53,693 bases of DNA from Thoreauomyces humboldtii (lineage: Eukaryota > Chytridiomycota > Chytridiomycetes > Spizellomycetales > Powellomycetaceae), in contig JADGJA010000058.1 of assembly GCA_027596035.1 (NCBI GenBank), positions 1 through 53,693 of the forward strand, read 5' to 3'. A model generated the notes under the pieces. That model saw nothing but the letters and a program-made list of their open reading frames with translations. It searched no databases and was not told where the DNA came from. This document shows, piece by piece, positions 1-10,964 of the stretch. The position numbers and the translations under genes were made by a program. Numbering within the stretch: position 1 is the first letter of the stretch; every line of letters starts with the position of its first letter.

Positions 1-346
1 TGTTTTTTGGGCTTGGGTGTGTGCGCCCCTCGCGCGTTGGTGTTTTTTTATTTTTTTTTTTTGGTTTTTGGTTTTGGGGGGTGGGGGGGGGTTTTTTTTT
101 TTCGGCCCCCCCCCCCCCCCCGAGTTTTGGCTGCTCTGTAGCTTCGGATACCGTTCCTCGCCGTACCGCTAAGGACCATCCCTGTTTCCATCTTGCTCTA
201 TCTTATCCACCATTGACCTAGTATCGATCTCTTCGTACCTAACCCACCTTACCGCGAGACCTGGGTCAACTATAGTATGCTCGGATTCCAGAAGGAGTAA
301 GCTCGTGCGCCGCATGGGATCTGCACTATTGCGAATAGACGCATGC
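1..346. repeat. Homopolymer-rich left edge and MED4 downstream region
   Basis: Bases about 45-121 are a chain of homopolymer runs: T tracts, then G tracts (near 85-91), another T tract, then an uninterrupted run of C to about 121. Such G/C/T runs are unusual for the rest of the window and could be low-complexity genomic DNA or a sequencing or assembly artefact at a contig edge. The remaining bases to 346 lie 3' of the MED4 stop codon and show no convincing gene. Confidence 0.6.
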
Positions 347-1428
347 TCAAAAATCTAAATCAAGATCGAGCTCCTCTTCCCCATGGGCGGTCGACTCCTG
401 GTCCTGCGATATCGACAGGACATCGGTGCTAAATGTAAACTGCGGGACGACATCGGTCGGTTCATCCTCTTGATCTGATGCAGCCAAAGAGGGTAAGCAT
501 TCCTTGTCCTATCCTCGTGTGACTTGCGGAGCAAAGGCTGGTATGTCGTGTACCTTCCTCGTCCAGATTGGCCAGAGCGCCGATGCCGTGACCCTCTTGG
601 AACAGCAAGCTGGCGCGCATGTGCTGCTCCTGTGGTATTGGTGGCTCATGGACGCGTTCCGGGGCGTAAGAGTCGGTCGTGAACTTTGCAAGACGCGTGG
701 CATATGCGACCACTTCCGCCACGTCCAGCGGGGCTACAGAATGAAAAAGATTTTTCGTTTGCGTAAATCGCAATGCCCACGTTGACGAGTTGTACCAAGC
801 ATGCAAGCGACGGCACCTTTTCTGGCCTGAGTTGCGCGATCGATCAGTTTCGTAGCTTCATGTAGCAATTGATCAGCTTCGAAGTGCTTCTCCTCCATGA
901 CGCGTTGCAGCTCCATGGCACTGGCCTGACGATCGATCAGCTGCATTTGCACATCTTCGATCTGCTGTTCGGTTTGCTGATGGGCCTCTACTTTTTGTTT
1001 TCCCAAGGGAAAAGGTACGTGTCAGGGTGCAGGGGGAAAGCGATGTCCACGAAGCTTTCCTATCCTCCCCTCCTCCGAATGCCTGGACTCACACCGTCGC
1101 AAGAAAGCAGGCATCTCCGCGTCGAGCGCCACGATCTTTCTGAGGGTATCGGCAGGTCGTTCCGACGGGGGCGCGGCCTTCCGGTCCAAGTATCTCCGTG
1201 ACACAATCCCAAAGTCCCTTCCTGCAGGTGCCAGGGCATGGAGGGCATCAAAGAGCTGCTCCGTGAGGGCCAGGTACTGATCGAACAGCCTGGCGAGAGG
1301 CTCTGCATCAGCCGCGCTGTATGATGTCCATCAGCGCTACAGTGGTGTTCGCACCGGTCCGAGACTTCCAGTACGGTGCCCGACGTGTCCAGGGATAATT
1401 CATCCCGCTTCCGTGCCTGGTACGGCAT
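347..1428 (-). CDS. MED4: Mediator complex subunit 4
   Basis: Middle-module subunit of Mediator, which links transcription factors to RNA polymerase II in the nucleus. Reading the minus strand, an N-terminal helix (FDQYLALTEQLFDALHAL) is followed by a coiled coil (VQMQLIDRQASAMELQRV) and the diagnostic MED4 segment VVAYATRLAKFT followed by PPIPQEQHMRASLL. The C-terminus is acidic and ends LDLDLDF, stop at 347-349. Exons supported by splice signals and frame: ..-1093, 990-817, 733-554, 474-347. The introns are GT-AG, 79-97 nt. The junction at 553/475 joins LANLDEE to DQEDEP. The N-terminal exon is uncertain: a candidate ATG is at 1428, but a further small intron near 1310-1350 may be needed to keep frame. 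It is transcribed divergently from NOT2. Confidence 0.85.
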
Positions 1429-1852
1429 CGGCGGAGAGTGGGATGGTCGAAGGCTACGACTTTTTGTCTGCTCGGAACTTGCGGTGATCTCTTGATGACC
1501 CCTGACCTTGAAGCTCCCGAAGCCGACGACTAGTTTGGAACCCTCCTGGGTCTATGGTGCAGCCTTAGACTTCGTCGCTGAGCTAGTCCAGCCAGCTAGT
1601 ATACCTGCCGCGTAGTGGTGCAGGTTGCCGGTCGTGATGTAGCGTTAGCGCGTTGGCGTGTTGCTGGGGGGGAAGGTGGACCTGCGGGTTACTGGGGTTT
1701 ATGTACTCTCGAGTTGCACGGTGGTAGGATTTTTGTACCTGTTGGCATAGACGATCGGTTCGACAAGCATTTCGTTATTGGCCAAACTCTCACACGCAAA
1801 GACGATCAAAACTCTTTCCAATTATCATATCGTTAAGAGACGGGGTTCCTGA
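1429..1852. promoter_or_regulatory. MED4/NOT2 divergent intergenic region
   Basis: About 420 bases separate the candidate MED4 start from the NOT2 ATG at 1853. Both genes fire outward, so this holds two promoters. I see no clear TATA box and no conserved coding sequence. The short open frames here look like chance. Confidence 0.4.
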
Positions 1853-3352
1853 ATGGCGGACTTTCCAGCACTCGGTGGAGGATTTTCAACTCGCGATGCA
1901 TCGGGCGCAGGGGTGGGAGGCCCATCTCTTCTTTCGTTTTCGTCCATCGCTGGAGGGAGGGGTTTAGGTGCGGCGGACGTTCTTCGAGGAGCCGCAGGCT
2001 CTGCACCGACAACAGCAGACTTCACCATCGATGACTTCCCGGCGCTGACGCCGGGAGGAGGTGGAGGGGGCGGGGCAGGAGGCTCCTCTTCGAGCGGGAA
2101 CTCCCAAGTCTCGCAGCTACCACCACACTTGCAGCAGCAGGCCTCTCAACAGCAGTCCGCGTCACTGCGACAACATCAGCAGCAGCAACAGCAAGATCAG
2201 CAGATCCTTTCCTCGCATCTGCACGGGGCTCAAAATATTGCCCACGGAGACTCCAACGGCACGACACCGTCAGGCGTGGCAATGTCGCCGTTAGGCCCCG
2301 GAACCGCCTTCGGGGGACCATCAGTGCTCTCTAATGAGGCAGTGCAGCGGTCGAGCGCGTCGCCGGCCGGGATCCCAACACCTGGGTCCACTGCGACTGC
2401 TAGTATGTCGGGGAAACGACCCGTCGGCGCGGGATCCATGTACGCGAGCGGAAAGTCTCAGCCATCTTCGAATCCAGACGCTGCATCGTCCAGATCCACC
2501 ACGCCGACCGATCTAACTCTGACGCCCCTGGGAGGTCCCACGCCCATTCCACCAGCAGGCATAACCGACAAGTACGGATTGTACGGTCTCATCGATCTGA
2601 TACGGCTCACGGATCCGGACGCCAACATGATTCACCTCGGCTGCGATCTTACCTCGCTTGGACTTGATCTCGCTACGAACGATCCACTCTACTCGACTTT
2701 TATGTCGCCGTTCTCCGAGCATCCAACATTGGGCTCGGAACCGCAGTTTACGCTGCCGGGGTGTTACAATCTTCTGCAGCCACCTCCACCCGCCATGACA
2801 AAAGTTTCATCGTTCAGTGATGAGACCCTATTCTACGTCTTCTACGCGCAACCTCGGGAAGCCCTGCAAGAAGCGGCCGCTCAGGAGCTCTACAACCGGA
2901 GCTGGAGGTTCCACAAAGAGCTGAAGCTCTGGGTGTCCAAGGACCGATCGCCCGAGTCCATAGCCGCGGAAGCAGCCATCTCAACGAAAGGCGCTGGCTT
3001 TGAGAGAGGCATCTTTATCTTCTTCGACCCTGGAGTATGGACTCGAGTCAAAAAGGAATGGGTCGTCTATTACGATCAACTGGAGGAACGAGGCATATAC
3101 GGCGCTGGTGTCAACGGGCTACCGACGACAGGATCAGCTTCCGGCACACCCGCCAGCAGCGAGGAAGCAGAGAACACCGGATCCGCGACCACGGCGGTCA
3201 CAACGGGCGGCACCCCTGCACATGTGAGCTCCTCCTCTTCCCCGGCGGCAGGCGGCTTCGGGAACGATGCGGGCTTGCAACGACCCGGCGGATCCAGCGG
3301 ATGGGCCGCTTCTCCACAACCTACCAATGGAGAGGTAACAGCCGGACGGTGA
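1853..3352 (+). CDS. NOT2: CCR4-NOT transcription complex subunit 2 (NOT2)
   Basis: Scaffold subunit of the CCR4-NOT complex, which deadenylates mRNA and affects transcription. It is a single 499-residue exon. The N-terminus begins MADFPALGGG and repeats a DDFPAL motif near residue 61, the short motif seen at the start of fungal Not2 proteins. Residues about 85-230 are low-complexity, rich in Gly, Gln, Ser and Pro. The C-terminal NOT2/3/5 domain (about 233-405) is well conserved: ITDKYGLYGLIDLIRL, then a region ending in WRFHKELKLWVSK and IFIFFDPGVWTRVKKEW. A further 90-residue Ser/Thr/Gly-rich tail follows, which is longer than usual. The start at 1853 gives the DFPAL motif immediately, so I trust it. 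It converges on JIP5. Confidence 0.93.
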   Translation: MADFPALGGGFSTRDASGAGVGGPSLLSFSSIAGGRGLGAADVLRGAAGSAPTTADFTIDDFPALTPGGGGGGGAGGSSSSGNSQVSQLPPHLQQQASQQQSASLRQHQQQQQQDQQILSSHLHGAQNIAHGDSNGTTPSGVAMSPLGPGTAFGGPSVLSNEAVQRSSASPAGIPTPGSTATASMSGKRPVGAGSMYASGKSQPSSNPDAASSRSTTPTDLTLTPLGGPTPIPPAGITDKYGLYGLIDLIRLTDPDANMIHLGCDLTSLGLDLATNDPLYSTFMSPFSEHPTLGSEPQFTLPGCYNLLQPPPPAMTKVSSFSDETLFYVFYAQPREALQEAAAQELYNRSWRFHKELKLWVSKDRSPESIAAEAAISTKGAGFERGIFIFFDPGVWTRVKKEWVVYYDQLEERGIYGAGVNGLPTTGSASGTPASSEEAENTGSATTAVTTGGTPAHVSSSSSPAAGGFGNDAGLQRPGGSSGWAASPQPTNGEVTAGR

Positions 3353-3588
3353 TGGGGCGAGGGGCTTGTGCGAACACGATGGGGATTGCCAAGCGGAGGA
3401 ATTGGAAGCTGGAGGGCAACCCAATTTCTGCTCATCCGGGTACTCTTCGCGACAGCGGAAAGCGTGGGTTTGACGCGGGTTGCACGGATTATTTGAACGC
3501 TGGTTTTCCAAATACATGGGGCCCGCATCTGTTTGCTTTTCTCAAAGTTTTCGCAACTTCGGACGCTACAGATAGTTCTCGCATGTAA

Positions 3589-5070
3589 TTAATCGATGTC
3601 CGCAAAGAACTTGGGATTTCCCTTCTTTCCACCGCCAATCCCTCGTTTTGCCTTCTTTGACTTCTTTTTCCGCTCCCTTTGCTTCTTCTCCACTTCCGAG
3701 TCAGAACTGTCGTCATCCGACAGATCACCTTGTCCCCGTTTTCCGCCAGCACCGGCGGCAGGAGGAGCAGGAGCCTCGTCGCTATCCGCATCACTGTCCG
3801 CATCGACCTCCTCCGCACCGCGCATCACGTCCTCATCCACCTCGTCCTCCTCCGCCTCCCCTTCGCCTTCCCCGTCATCCTCCTCCTTGATCGCCTCAGC
3901 AACGCTCCAGAACCGCACGGTAGAATCATGGGAACAGCTTCCGACAATCTCCCCATCCCTGGCCAATCTGATGCTCTCGATGGGCATGTCCCCATGCTCC
4001 CCGACGGCGCCCACGAGCCGGTTGGGCAGCACTCCGATGGCCCTTATGATCCCGTCCCCACTTGCCGTCAAGACGATGGAATCGTCGACCCGGTCCATCG
4101 AGTCGACGCTGTTGGGGTGACCAGGGAATCGATCGGTGCAGTCGCCCCAGTCCCCCCACGAGAACAGAAGCAGGGTTCCGTCCTGGGTGCCCACGACGGC
4201 CTTCGTGTCGTTCCGGACGACCTGGACGCAGAGGAGCTCGTCGTCCTGGTTGGCGGACACGGCCACCGGGTTCTTTTTCCGAATGTCGAACACGGAGAGA
4301 CATCCGTCGCCGCTGGTGGCAAGCAGCGTCTTTTTCCGTGCCACGTACGTCATGTCCGAGATGAAGTCGACGTTCTCGTGGTACTTCATGGCGACCTTGC
4401 GCTGTCGCGTGTCCCAGATCTTCACGCAGCCCCCGTCGTCTCCCGAGGCGAGAAGCTGCTCCGACAGCGTCAAGAGGCAGTTGATGGGTTCGCTGAGGGT
4501 GATGCGTAAGCTGACCGAAACTAAGAGCAGGCCGCTCGGGTAAGTGTTTCGGGGTTTACCTGTGTGCTTTCGGCTTCTTCAAGGCAACCTTTCCGGTCTG
4601 CACGTCGATCACCTGCAGACTTCGGTCTTTTGAGCCCGAGAAGAGCTCTTAAGAACATGAAAAAGTCAGAAGGGAACAATACACGAAGCGCTTCTCATCA
4701 GCCGAGCCTCACGTCGTCCATCGCTGCTGAATTCCAAAGCCCGACAAGACTCTTTGTGCGAGTGGGCGGACCACAGCTTGACGGGAGATGCCCCGGCCGC
4801 GTAACTATGACTGCAATGACGGGAAAGCTTTCCGCTGAGTATCCGAGCAAAACCTACGCTTGTATCAAGAGCGGACGTACCAGTGAATCTGGCCTTCGAT
4901 GAGACCAGAAGCGACTATGTCCTCGAGTGGGTGGAACGCCAAGGAGAAGACCTGGTCCTCGTGAGTGATGGCCAGGGGCGGCACCGCTGTTTCTTCCTGA
5001 CCGCCGAATAGCAAGTTAGAGCATGAAACAGCACCTTGCCAGCCCGACTTCACCTCACCGTCGTGGCCAT
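3589..5070 (-). CDS. JIP5: WD-repeat protein JIP5/WDR55
   Basis: Nucleolar beta-propeller protein of the WDR55/Jip5 family, involved in rRNA and 60S ribosome biogenesis. Five exons fit: 5070-5059, 4996-4881, 4834-4713, 4647-4560 and 4492-3589. The first exon codes only MATT; the intron after it carries a CTAAC branch site, and splicing yields MATTEETAVPPLAITHEDQV. WD units include SLAFHPLEDIVASG, HKESCRALEFSSDG, LFSGSKDRSLQVID and LLASGDDGGCVKIWD. After the propeller come a long acidic stretch (residues roughly 280-350) and a Lys-rich end finishing KGNPKFFADID, as in Jip5. Introns are 46-67 nt. It is divergent from the CoA-transferase gene, with the two start codons within about 150 bases. 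Confidence 0.93.
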
Positions 5071-5218
5071 TACTGTGGTCCAGTGGGGGTTTCAAGTCTC
5101 CAAAAAGAAGCACAGAAGCCCCAGAAAGTCAACATGAGATCGCCAGCCACGGTGACATAAAATGACACTCTCACAATTCTCTCGACGACCCAAGCTCACC
5201 AGACCGGCACACCGAACA
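5071..5218. promoter_or_regulatory. Compact bidirectional promoter JIP5/CoA-transferase
   Basis: Only about 90-150 bases lie between the JIP5 ATG (5070, minus) and the candidate CoA-transferase ATGs at 5162 and 5219 (plus). Promoter elements of both genes must overlap here. No TATA box is obvious. Confidence 0.5.
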
Positions 5219-6993
5219 ATGTTGACACTGCTGAGAAGAGCATGTCTTTCGAAGGAGTCCAGTCTGATCGCCCGTCATGCATCTCGCGCAAAGCACACTG
5301 CTAACAGTTCCGCGACTGCGGGAACGACATTGCCTCTGTCAGGAGTGGTGGTGCTAGATTTGACAAGGGTTCTGGCGGGCCCACAATGCAGTTGAGTGTT
5401 AATTCCCGAACTTGGGCGACTATAATATTTGTCTTACTGAGATATAGCACGCTCCTTTCAGCAATGATTTTGGGAGATTACGGAGCTGAGATCATCAAAG
5501 TCGAGCTACCAGGATCTGGCGATGACACGCGAGCTTGGGGCCCGCCGTTTGCAACCAACGCTTCCAAGTCCGACACCAGAAAGCCAGATTCTGCGTACTT
5601 TTTGGGCGTTAATCGCAACAAGAAGAGCCTCACCGTGAATTTCAAGAGCCAGAAAGGCCGTGAAATCATCAGTAGGCTCGCCAGGAAGGCAGACATTCTC
5701 ATAGAGAACCATGTGCCGGTGAGCTGCAACTGACACAAACGAGAAAAGATGATGCAAGTTGATTGGAAGCTCAATCTGACACGCCTCTTCCCCAGGGCAA
5801 GCTCGATGCTTGGGGACTCGGTTACGAAGACTTGAAGAAGGCAAATCCAAGACTGATTTACGCTTCGATAACGGGATATGGACCTACAGGACCATATGCT
5901 CATCGACCAGGTTACGATGTGATCACAGAAGCTGAGGCTGGGTTGATGGGTATCACCGGAGATGTGAGCAACGTGATTGAGCGAGAGTTGCTTCTTCAGG
6001 GACTGAGGAATTTCTGGTCAGCAAGACGGACCGCCTGCCAAGGCAGGCGTCGCTGTTGTGGACCTTCTGACAGGTCTGTATGCTCACGGCGCTGTTCTTG
6101 CGGCGCTACTATCCCGTGCCACTACCGGAGTTGGACAGAAGATTGATGTTTCTCTTCTGGTACGTGACTATCATTTTCTTTGATCACGAACAGTTAGCTC
6201 ATAGAACCTGGGTTTTTTCAGGAAACTCAAGTCGCCTCGCTCGCCAATATCGGTCATAGCTATCTCATAGGCGGAGTGGAAGCAAAGCGCTGGGGAACGC
6301 AACATGCTTCGATCGTCCCCTACCAAGTAATCTGATTGTACAGAGATGTTATCAGGCACTGGAACTCACGTGTTTTCCCCAGGCGTTCCCAACACAGGAT
6401 TCCCATCTGGTTGTGGGCGCAGGCAACGATGGCCAGTTCCGAAAACTTTGCAACGCCATTGGCAGGCCTGATTTGCCTCAGAACCCGAAATTTGCAAACA
6501 ACTCCGCCAGAGTCGCCGCCCGTGTTGAGTTGGTGAGGATATATCGTTTCTGAGCATGCACGGTGCGAGATTCAGCAGACGCTGGGCTGATGCTCACGAA
6601 TAGATCGAGATCTTGTCCGACGTCTTCCGTTCCAAACCCAACGAGGCGTGGTTAGATGTACTTGCCGATGTTGGCATACCATTCTCGCCCGTGAACAGTA
6701 TCGCACAAGCTTTCGCTCATCCGCAAGTCGAGCATCGCGAGGTTAGATTAGTTGTCTGTCTGAATGACGATTTGATGGCTCATGTCTTGCATTCATAGAT
6801 GGTACAAGAGGTTGACCACCCGCAGGCTGGAAAAATTAGGTTGGTCGGTATCCCCGTCAAGTTTTCAGAAACGAAGCCTACCATCCGATCGCCTCCGCCT
6901 GTATTGGGTCAGCACACAGCGGAGGTTCTCCGCGAGTATGGTGGATACACAGAAGCGGAGATTGCAGACTTGCAACGGACTGGGGCGGTGTAG
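5162..6993 (+). CDS. Family III CoA-transferase (CaiB/BaiF, SUGCT-like), mitochondrial
   Basis: Transfers CoA between organic acids; the mitochondrial eukaryotic relative SUGCT moves CoA from succinyl-CoA to glutarate-type acids. Eight exons: start-5390, 5462-5718, 5796-5963, 6022-6159, 6222-6326, 6383-6532, 6604-6741 and 6799-6993. Family marks: [58 protein letters not shown], the catalytic-Asp motif [18 protein letters not shown], and [19 protein letters not shown] near the C-terminus. The second ATG at 5219 ([23 protein letters not shown]) gives a better mitochondrial presequence (Arg/Ser-rich, no acids) than the first ATG at 5162, so I favour it. The exact acid substrate cannot be read from sequence. 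Confidence 0.9.
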
Positions 6994-7012
6994 ATAAAGG
7001 GATTTCGTAGTT

Positions 7013-8034
7013 CTAGAATTTTGCCTCCGGTCGCAGCGCGGGAAAACACACGTCTTCCAACATTTTCATCGGTCCCACCCGCTTGACCTCTTCCAGTGCC
7101 TCGTTTGATTTGACCAAGATCATGCCCGCGAACGCAACAGAGTTGAGACTGATCCCTTGTTGAGTCTTTTCGGATCTGCGAGGAACCACGAGCAGGAACT
7201 GCCTGGTCATGATCAAATTGTAGGATGCCTGATCTATTCGCGATAGTGCCTGGTCGTCTTGAGGTCGTTCAGCAGACGACACGGAAGTGGCGAGACAGGG
7301 CGCAGGATCCAGTCCCGCCGCCATGAAGGCGCGTTTCAATGTGTCCTTGTATATAGCTTCCAGCCGGGCTCCGTCTAGGGGTTCGTCGCCGTCCTCGAGG
7401 GGGGTCACGGCGTGGGCGAAAGGAAAGCCTTTCGGTTGCTCGTCCGTGGATCTCGAATCGACAAGGAAGAGTCCGGCAGCGGGTGGAAAGGGCTTTCCAG
7501 CGTCCTCCTCCGCTTCTGGAATCAATTGTAGATGTTTATGCGGCTGGCTAGCTCCAGACTCTTGCCCGCAGTTAAAGAAACACATGTAACGAGGTGGCGA
7601 GGAGATGAGGATGTCCCATGCGGCCGAAAAATCAGACGCATCGAGGGGTGAGAGTTGCGACTGGAAGTCTACGATGCCAGTGGGAAGATAATCAGCGCCC
7701 AGGGTGTCTTGTCCATTTGAGCAGAAGGAGAACCACCTTTGGTGGTCAAAAGAACATGGCCGCGGACAACGCTGAACTTGTTCAAAAGCAGATTGTGGTC
7801 GCCTATCTCCTTGACAAAGAGGGCTGGATCGTACGGCAGGAACGGATTCGCAGGCTTCTCCTGCTTTTCATGTTGCGGCGTAGGTTTCTTTGCGAGGGAA
7901 GGTGCCAGGCGCACCTGGAAGTCGAGGCTACCAGTTGTACAGGGAACGCGGTGGAGACTGCTCAATGTATAATGTACCGTGCTCGTGGCTAGGGCTTGGT
8001 CAAACGTCTGAAGAATTTGCTTGGAAAGTGACAT
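7013..8034 (-). CDS. APA2: ATP adenylyltransferase / Ap4A phosphorylase (APA1/APA2 type)
   Basis: Cytosolic enzyme that phosphorolyses diadenosine tetraphosphate to ATP and ADP. Two exons, 8034-7737 and 7668-7013, joined across a 68-nt intron (K|DFQSQLSPLDASDFSAAW). The 318-residue product matches the usual fungal length of about 320. The active-site histidine motif is intact: ESGASQPHKHLQLIP. Upstream it has NPFLPYDPALFVKEIGDHNLLLNK and VVRGHVLLTTK, both typical. The start MSLSKQILQTFDQAL fits the family N-terminus. It is followed closely by the URK1-type gene on the same strand. The 5' leader (8072-8088) contains a GA dinucleotide run. Confidence 0.93.
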
Positions 8035-8071
8035 GCTGTTCGATTGATTTTGGGAACGCAGGAAGGAAGGC

Positions 8072-8088
8072 AGAGAGAGAGAGAGAGC
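8072..8088. repeat. GA dinucleotide run in the APA2 leader
   Basis: About eight GA units lie 38-54 bases upstream of the APA2 start codon (minus strand, so CT-rich in the transcript). A pyrimidine tract close to a start codon is common in fungal promoters and leaders. No function can be shown. Confidence 0.6.
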
Positions 8089-8299
8089 TAATTCCTTGAC
8101 CAAAATTGGTCCAGACGTTTCGGACAGCAAAGAACGTGTGCTGCGCAGTTGGTATGTTGACAGGGCACTTGTGATTTGTCATTGGGACCCCGCACGATTG
8201 CGAATGGACTTGAGATTCGTTTTGAGTCTAACGTGTTCTACTCTAAACGGCGGAAAGTGACACACTTCCTTCCAGCCGAATCATCTTCCCATCACCTCG

Positions 8300-10371
8300 T
8301 CAATACGTCCCGAAGTATCGATCGCCAAAGTTACCAAATCCAGGTACGATATGCGCTGACCCATCAATCTCCTTGTCAACCTCCGCCACAACGACGCGCA
8401 CCTTCGGAAACGCGCGGGCGATAGTGTGCAGACCTCCGGGGGAGGCGATAATGGACAGGAAGAGGATTCGATCTTGCGGTACATCATGGTCAAGGATGAC
8501 GCGAATCGCCATGAGTGCCGCAGCGCCTGCAGTGAACGAAAAGATCGAGATCTCAGTCTCGCGAAAAGTAAAGCATTTTGCAAGTGGGGCATCATACCGG
8601 TAGCGATCTGCGCGTCACTGATGAGAACAAATCGCGTTGCAATGTCCTTGGGCAGTTTGCAATAGTGTAGCTGAGGCTCCCCCGTGGACGGGTCGGTCTG
8701 GATGAGCATCTTCCCGATGGGGATGTCTTTGACCACACTACGAAGACCTCGCTCCATCGTGGCTCCAGACCGAATAACGGATACGCCGCACACCTCGCCC
8801 TTCCAGTGCACGCCTTTATAGATGTGGCCAACCGGGGTCATCACATCCCTTGGCTCAAAAGGTACTTCCGTTAGGCCCCTGTAAACGCGGTCATAGTCAG
8901 AAGGGCTGCATCAAAATCGGAAGCCCTTCATGATGAGGCACCTTTCGACAATCATCCTCGACAGACGCTCGGCATAGAATATGAAATCGTGCCGCGAGGT
9001 ACTCCTATCACGAATGATGGTGAGCAAAGCCTTGAGCTCGTTGGTTGAAGCGAGAATTCGAAGAGTATCCGGGAGGGGCAGGTTCGCATCATGGATGGCC
9101 ATAGCAACTTTCAAGGTAAGTCCGCGGTCATTCAGCTGCCGCGCCATGTGTTTTGTGATAACGTCGATAGCAGCTGATAAAGTTGCGCAGTGTCAGCGTC
9201 TTTTGCCGCCGTAGAAGCAGCTGAAACCAGCATGACCTACCAATGTTGTCCAGTCCCCGAGGAATGATCACATCAGCATATTTCATGGTTGGATAGATGT
9301 GCTCGTCGAAAGCCGGCTTGACGAAGGTTTTGTACTGTTGCAACACGCCCTTGATATCACGCCCTCGCTCTGCGATGTCACGCTTGACTGCAAAGAAGGA
9401 ACCATAAGAGTCTGCGCACGGTTCCCTACGCAATTGCAAAACCGTACGTCGTCGAGCCAAGCGAACATCTGCGTCCGTGTCGACAAAGATCTTCAGATCC
9501 ATAAGGTCACGGACCGATTTGTCGTACAATGCAAAGATGCCTTCGAAGACAACCACGTTCGCGCCATACACCGTCTGACATTTATCCAATCGGTTATGGG
9601 TGTTGAAGTCGTAGATTGGCACGTCTACTTTAACTCTAGGGATCTTTAGGAAACGTGTGACTGTACGACTCGAGACGACCTCCACCTCCTTACCCTTTCT
9701 TGAGGTTCAGAAGGGTCTGATGAAGCGCTTCGTAGTCAAAGGCATCTGGAAAGGCGGTCACACGCTCAGCCTGGGTCCTTGTGGGAAACAAATCCTACAG
9801 TGTAGTCTGTCTAGAGTCCTTACTTGGGTGGTCAAAATCATATTCGCTAGAAGGGCAGGATTTCCGTCAGTGGGATTGATGCCGACCGCAGGTACGCTCC
9901 TCGCTTACTTCCTTCTGGCAATCGCAGACTGCTCGGCGTTCAAGGGCTTGTAAAAGCTGTCCATGGAAAGGAGGATAACCTTCACGTCAGAGGGCCTGAT
10001 TAGCCCTGACTGACAGCTCAATCACAGGCAACCAGGAGGCCCCTCACGACGTTCCCGACGCTGTCGTTGCTGCACCTCGCAGCGCATTTCCTATAGCACG
10101 CACCCAAGGCACACCCAGGTTTTTGATGATCCTGTTGGAGACACTTGTCTTTCCGCTAGCACTTCCGCCTGCCATTCCGATGATGAATGGCTCGACGGTC
10201 TTGCCATCGATGTTGTACCTGAGGTTCGCATGGCGTTTGAGTTTATCACAAGAGCCCCGTTCAAGAAAGTGACCACGTCAGGATGGTAACAGCATACCAT
10301 GGGAACCGACCAGCGGACACGAAAGTACTTGTCTTGCGCTGGCCTTGAGGAGCGTTTTGCAGGTTGGACAT
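8300..10371 (-). CDS. URK1: Uridine-cytidine kinase with UPRT-like domain (URK1/UCKL1 type)
   Basis: Pyrimidine-salvage kinase that phosphorylates uridine and cytidine, fused to a C-terminal uracil phosphoribosyltransferase-like domain. Ten exons: 10371-10298, 10218-10104, 9979-9909, 9846-9824, 9745-9694, 9635-9448, 9387-9241, 9173-8942, 8878-8598 and 8526-8300. The P-loop is [13 protein letters not shown], followed by [58 protein letters not shown] and [11 protein letters not shown]. The UPRT part ends [15 protein letters not shown]. The PRPP-loop reads [14 protein letters not shown], like animal UCKL1 rather than catalytic UPRTs, so the second domain is probably not active as a UPRT. Exon 4 is only 23 nt. 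Confidence 0.93.
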
Positions 10372-10482
10372 GGCTCCTTGGGACTTCTAACGTGCACGCA
10401 AGCAGCGGGACGGAACTGAACGAGAGTGTGTGTGTGTTTGTTCAACAAAAAGGAAAAGCAAGAGCTGCGCCCCATCCTTCTC

Positions 10483-10508
10483 TCCCTTCCCCTGCGCAGC
10501 AAATGCTT
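10483..10508. repeat. 26-bp exact repeat, copy 1 (upstream of URK1)
   Basis: A 26-base sequence with core CCCCTGCGCAGCAAATGC is found here, 112-137 bases upstream of the URK1 start codon, and again without mismatch at 11720-11745 upstream of NDUFA8. Both copies have the same orientation relative to the minus-strand gene they precede. A perfect 26-base match in unrelated flanks suggests a shared promoter element or a recent local duplication. Confidence 0.8.
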
Positions 10509-10574
10509 GCAGAGCATATCAAAGATAGAGCATTCTCTCATTTATTTAGATACGATATTTCCTCCACCTCATAA

Positions 10575-10964
10575 CTAATCCTTTGCAGCGACTTTCAAAA
10601 CCAAATCGTCTTTTCGTACTTTCTTCATCTCCTTAGTGAGCTGCGTGCGACCTCGTAACGCGCCTTGGTGGACTCACTGCCGCTGGCAAGGCGTTTTCCT
10701 TGCCCCGTTTTCCCCTGGTGTCCTTTTCTGTCACCTTGACTGTCTCATTCTTTGATTCCGTCTGGCCGGCTGCTGTCCCTCGAGATGCGTGCCTCAACTT
10801 CCATCGAGACCAAGCAAGACCGTCCAGGCGCAAAAGGGCGTATGCGAGAGAGTGGCCCCGCTGACTGTAAAGCGACCCGCCAAAGTTCCCAGAGGTTTGT
10901 TGTTTTCGGATATTATGATTTGAAGCGAGGAGCTGGTATTCTCCCAATGGATCCAAAGTTCGTT
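10575..10964 (-). other. Coding-looking segment 3' of NDUFA8, unassigned
   Basis: On the minus strand an open frame without stops runs from NDUFA8 through this stretch. A good GT-AG intron (GTGAGT... CGCACGCAG, about 10640-10670) would join KRGKENALPAA to LTKEMKKVRKDDLVLKVAAKD, with stop at 10575-10577. The Lys-rich end looks like real protein, but I find no ATG in this frame. It could be an alternative C-terminal exon set of NDUFA8, a small separate gene, or chance. I do not recognise it. Confidence 0.3.

Noticed and set aside
3679..4509. 276-residue plus-strand open frame
   Set aside because: It is antisense to the last exon of JIP5, whose WD repeats are clear. The frame has no family signal.
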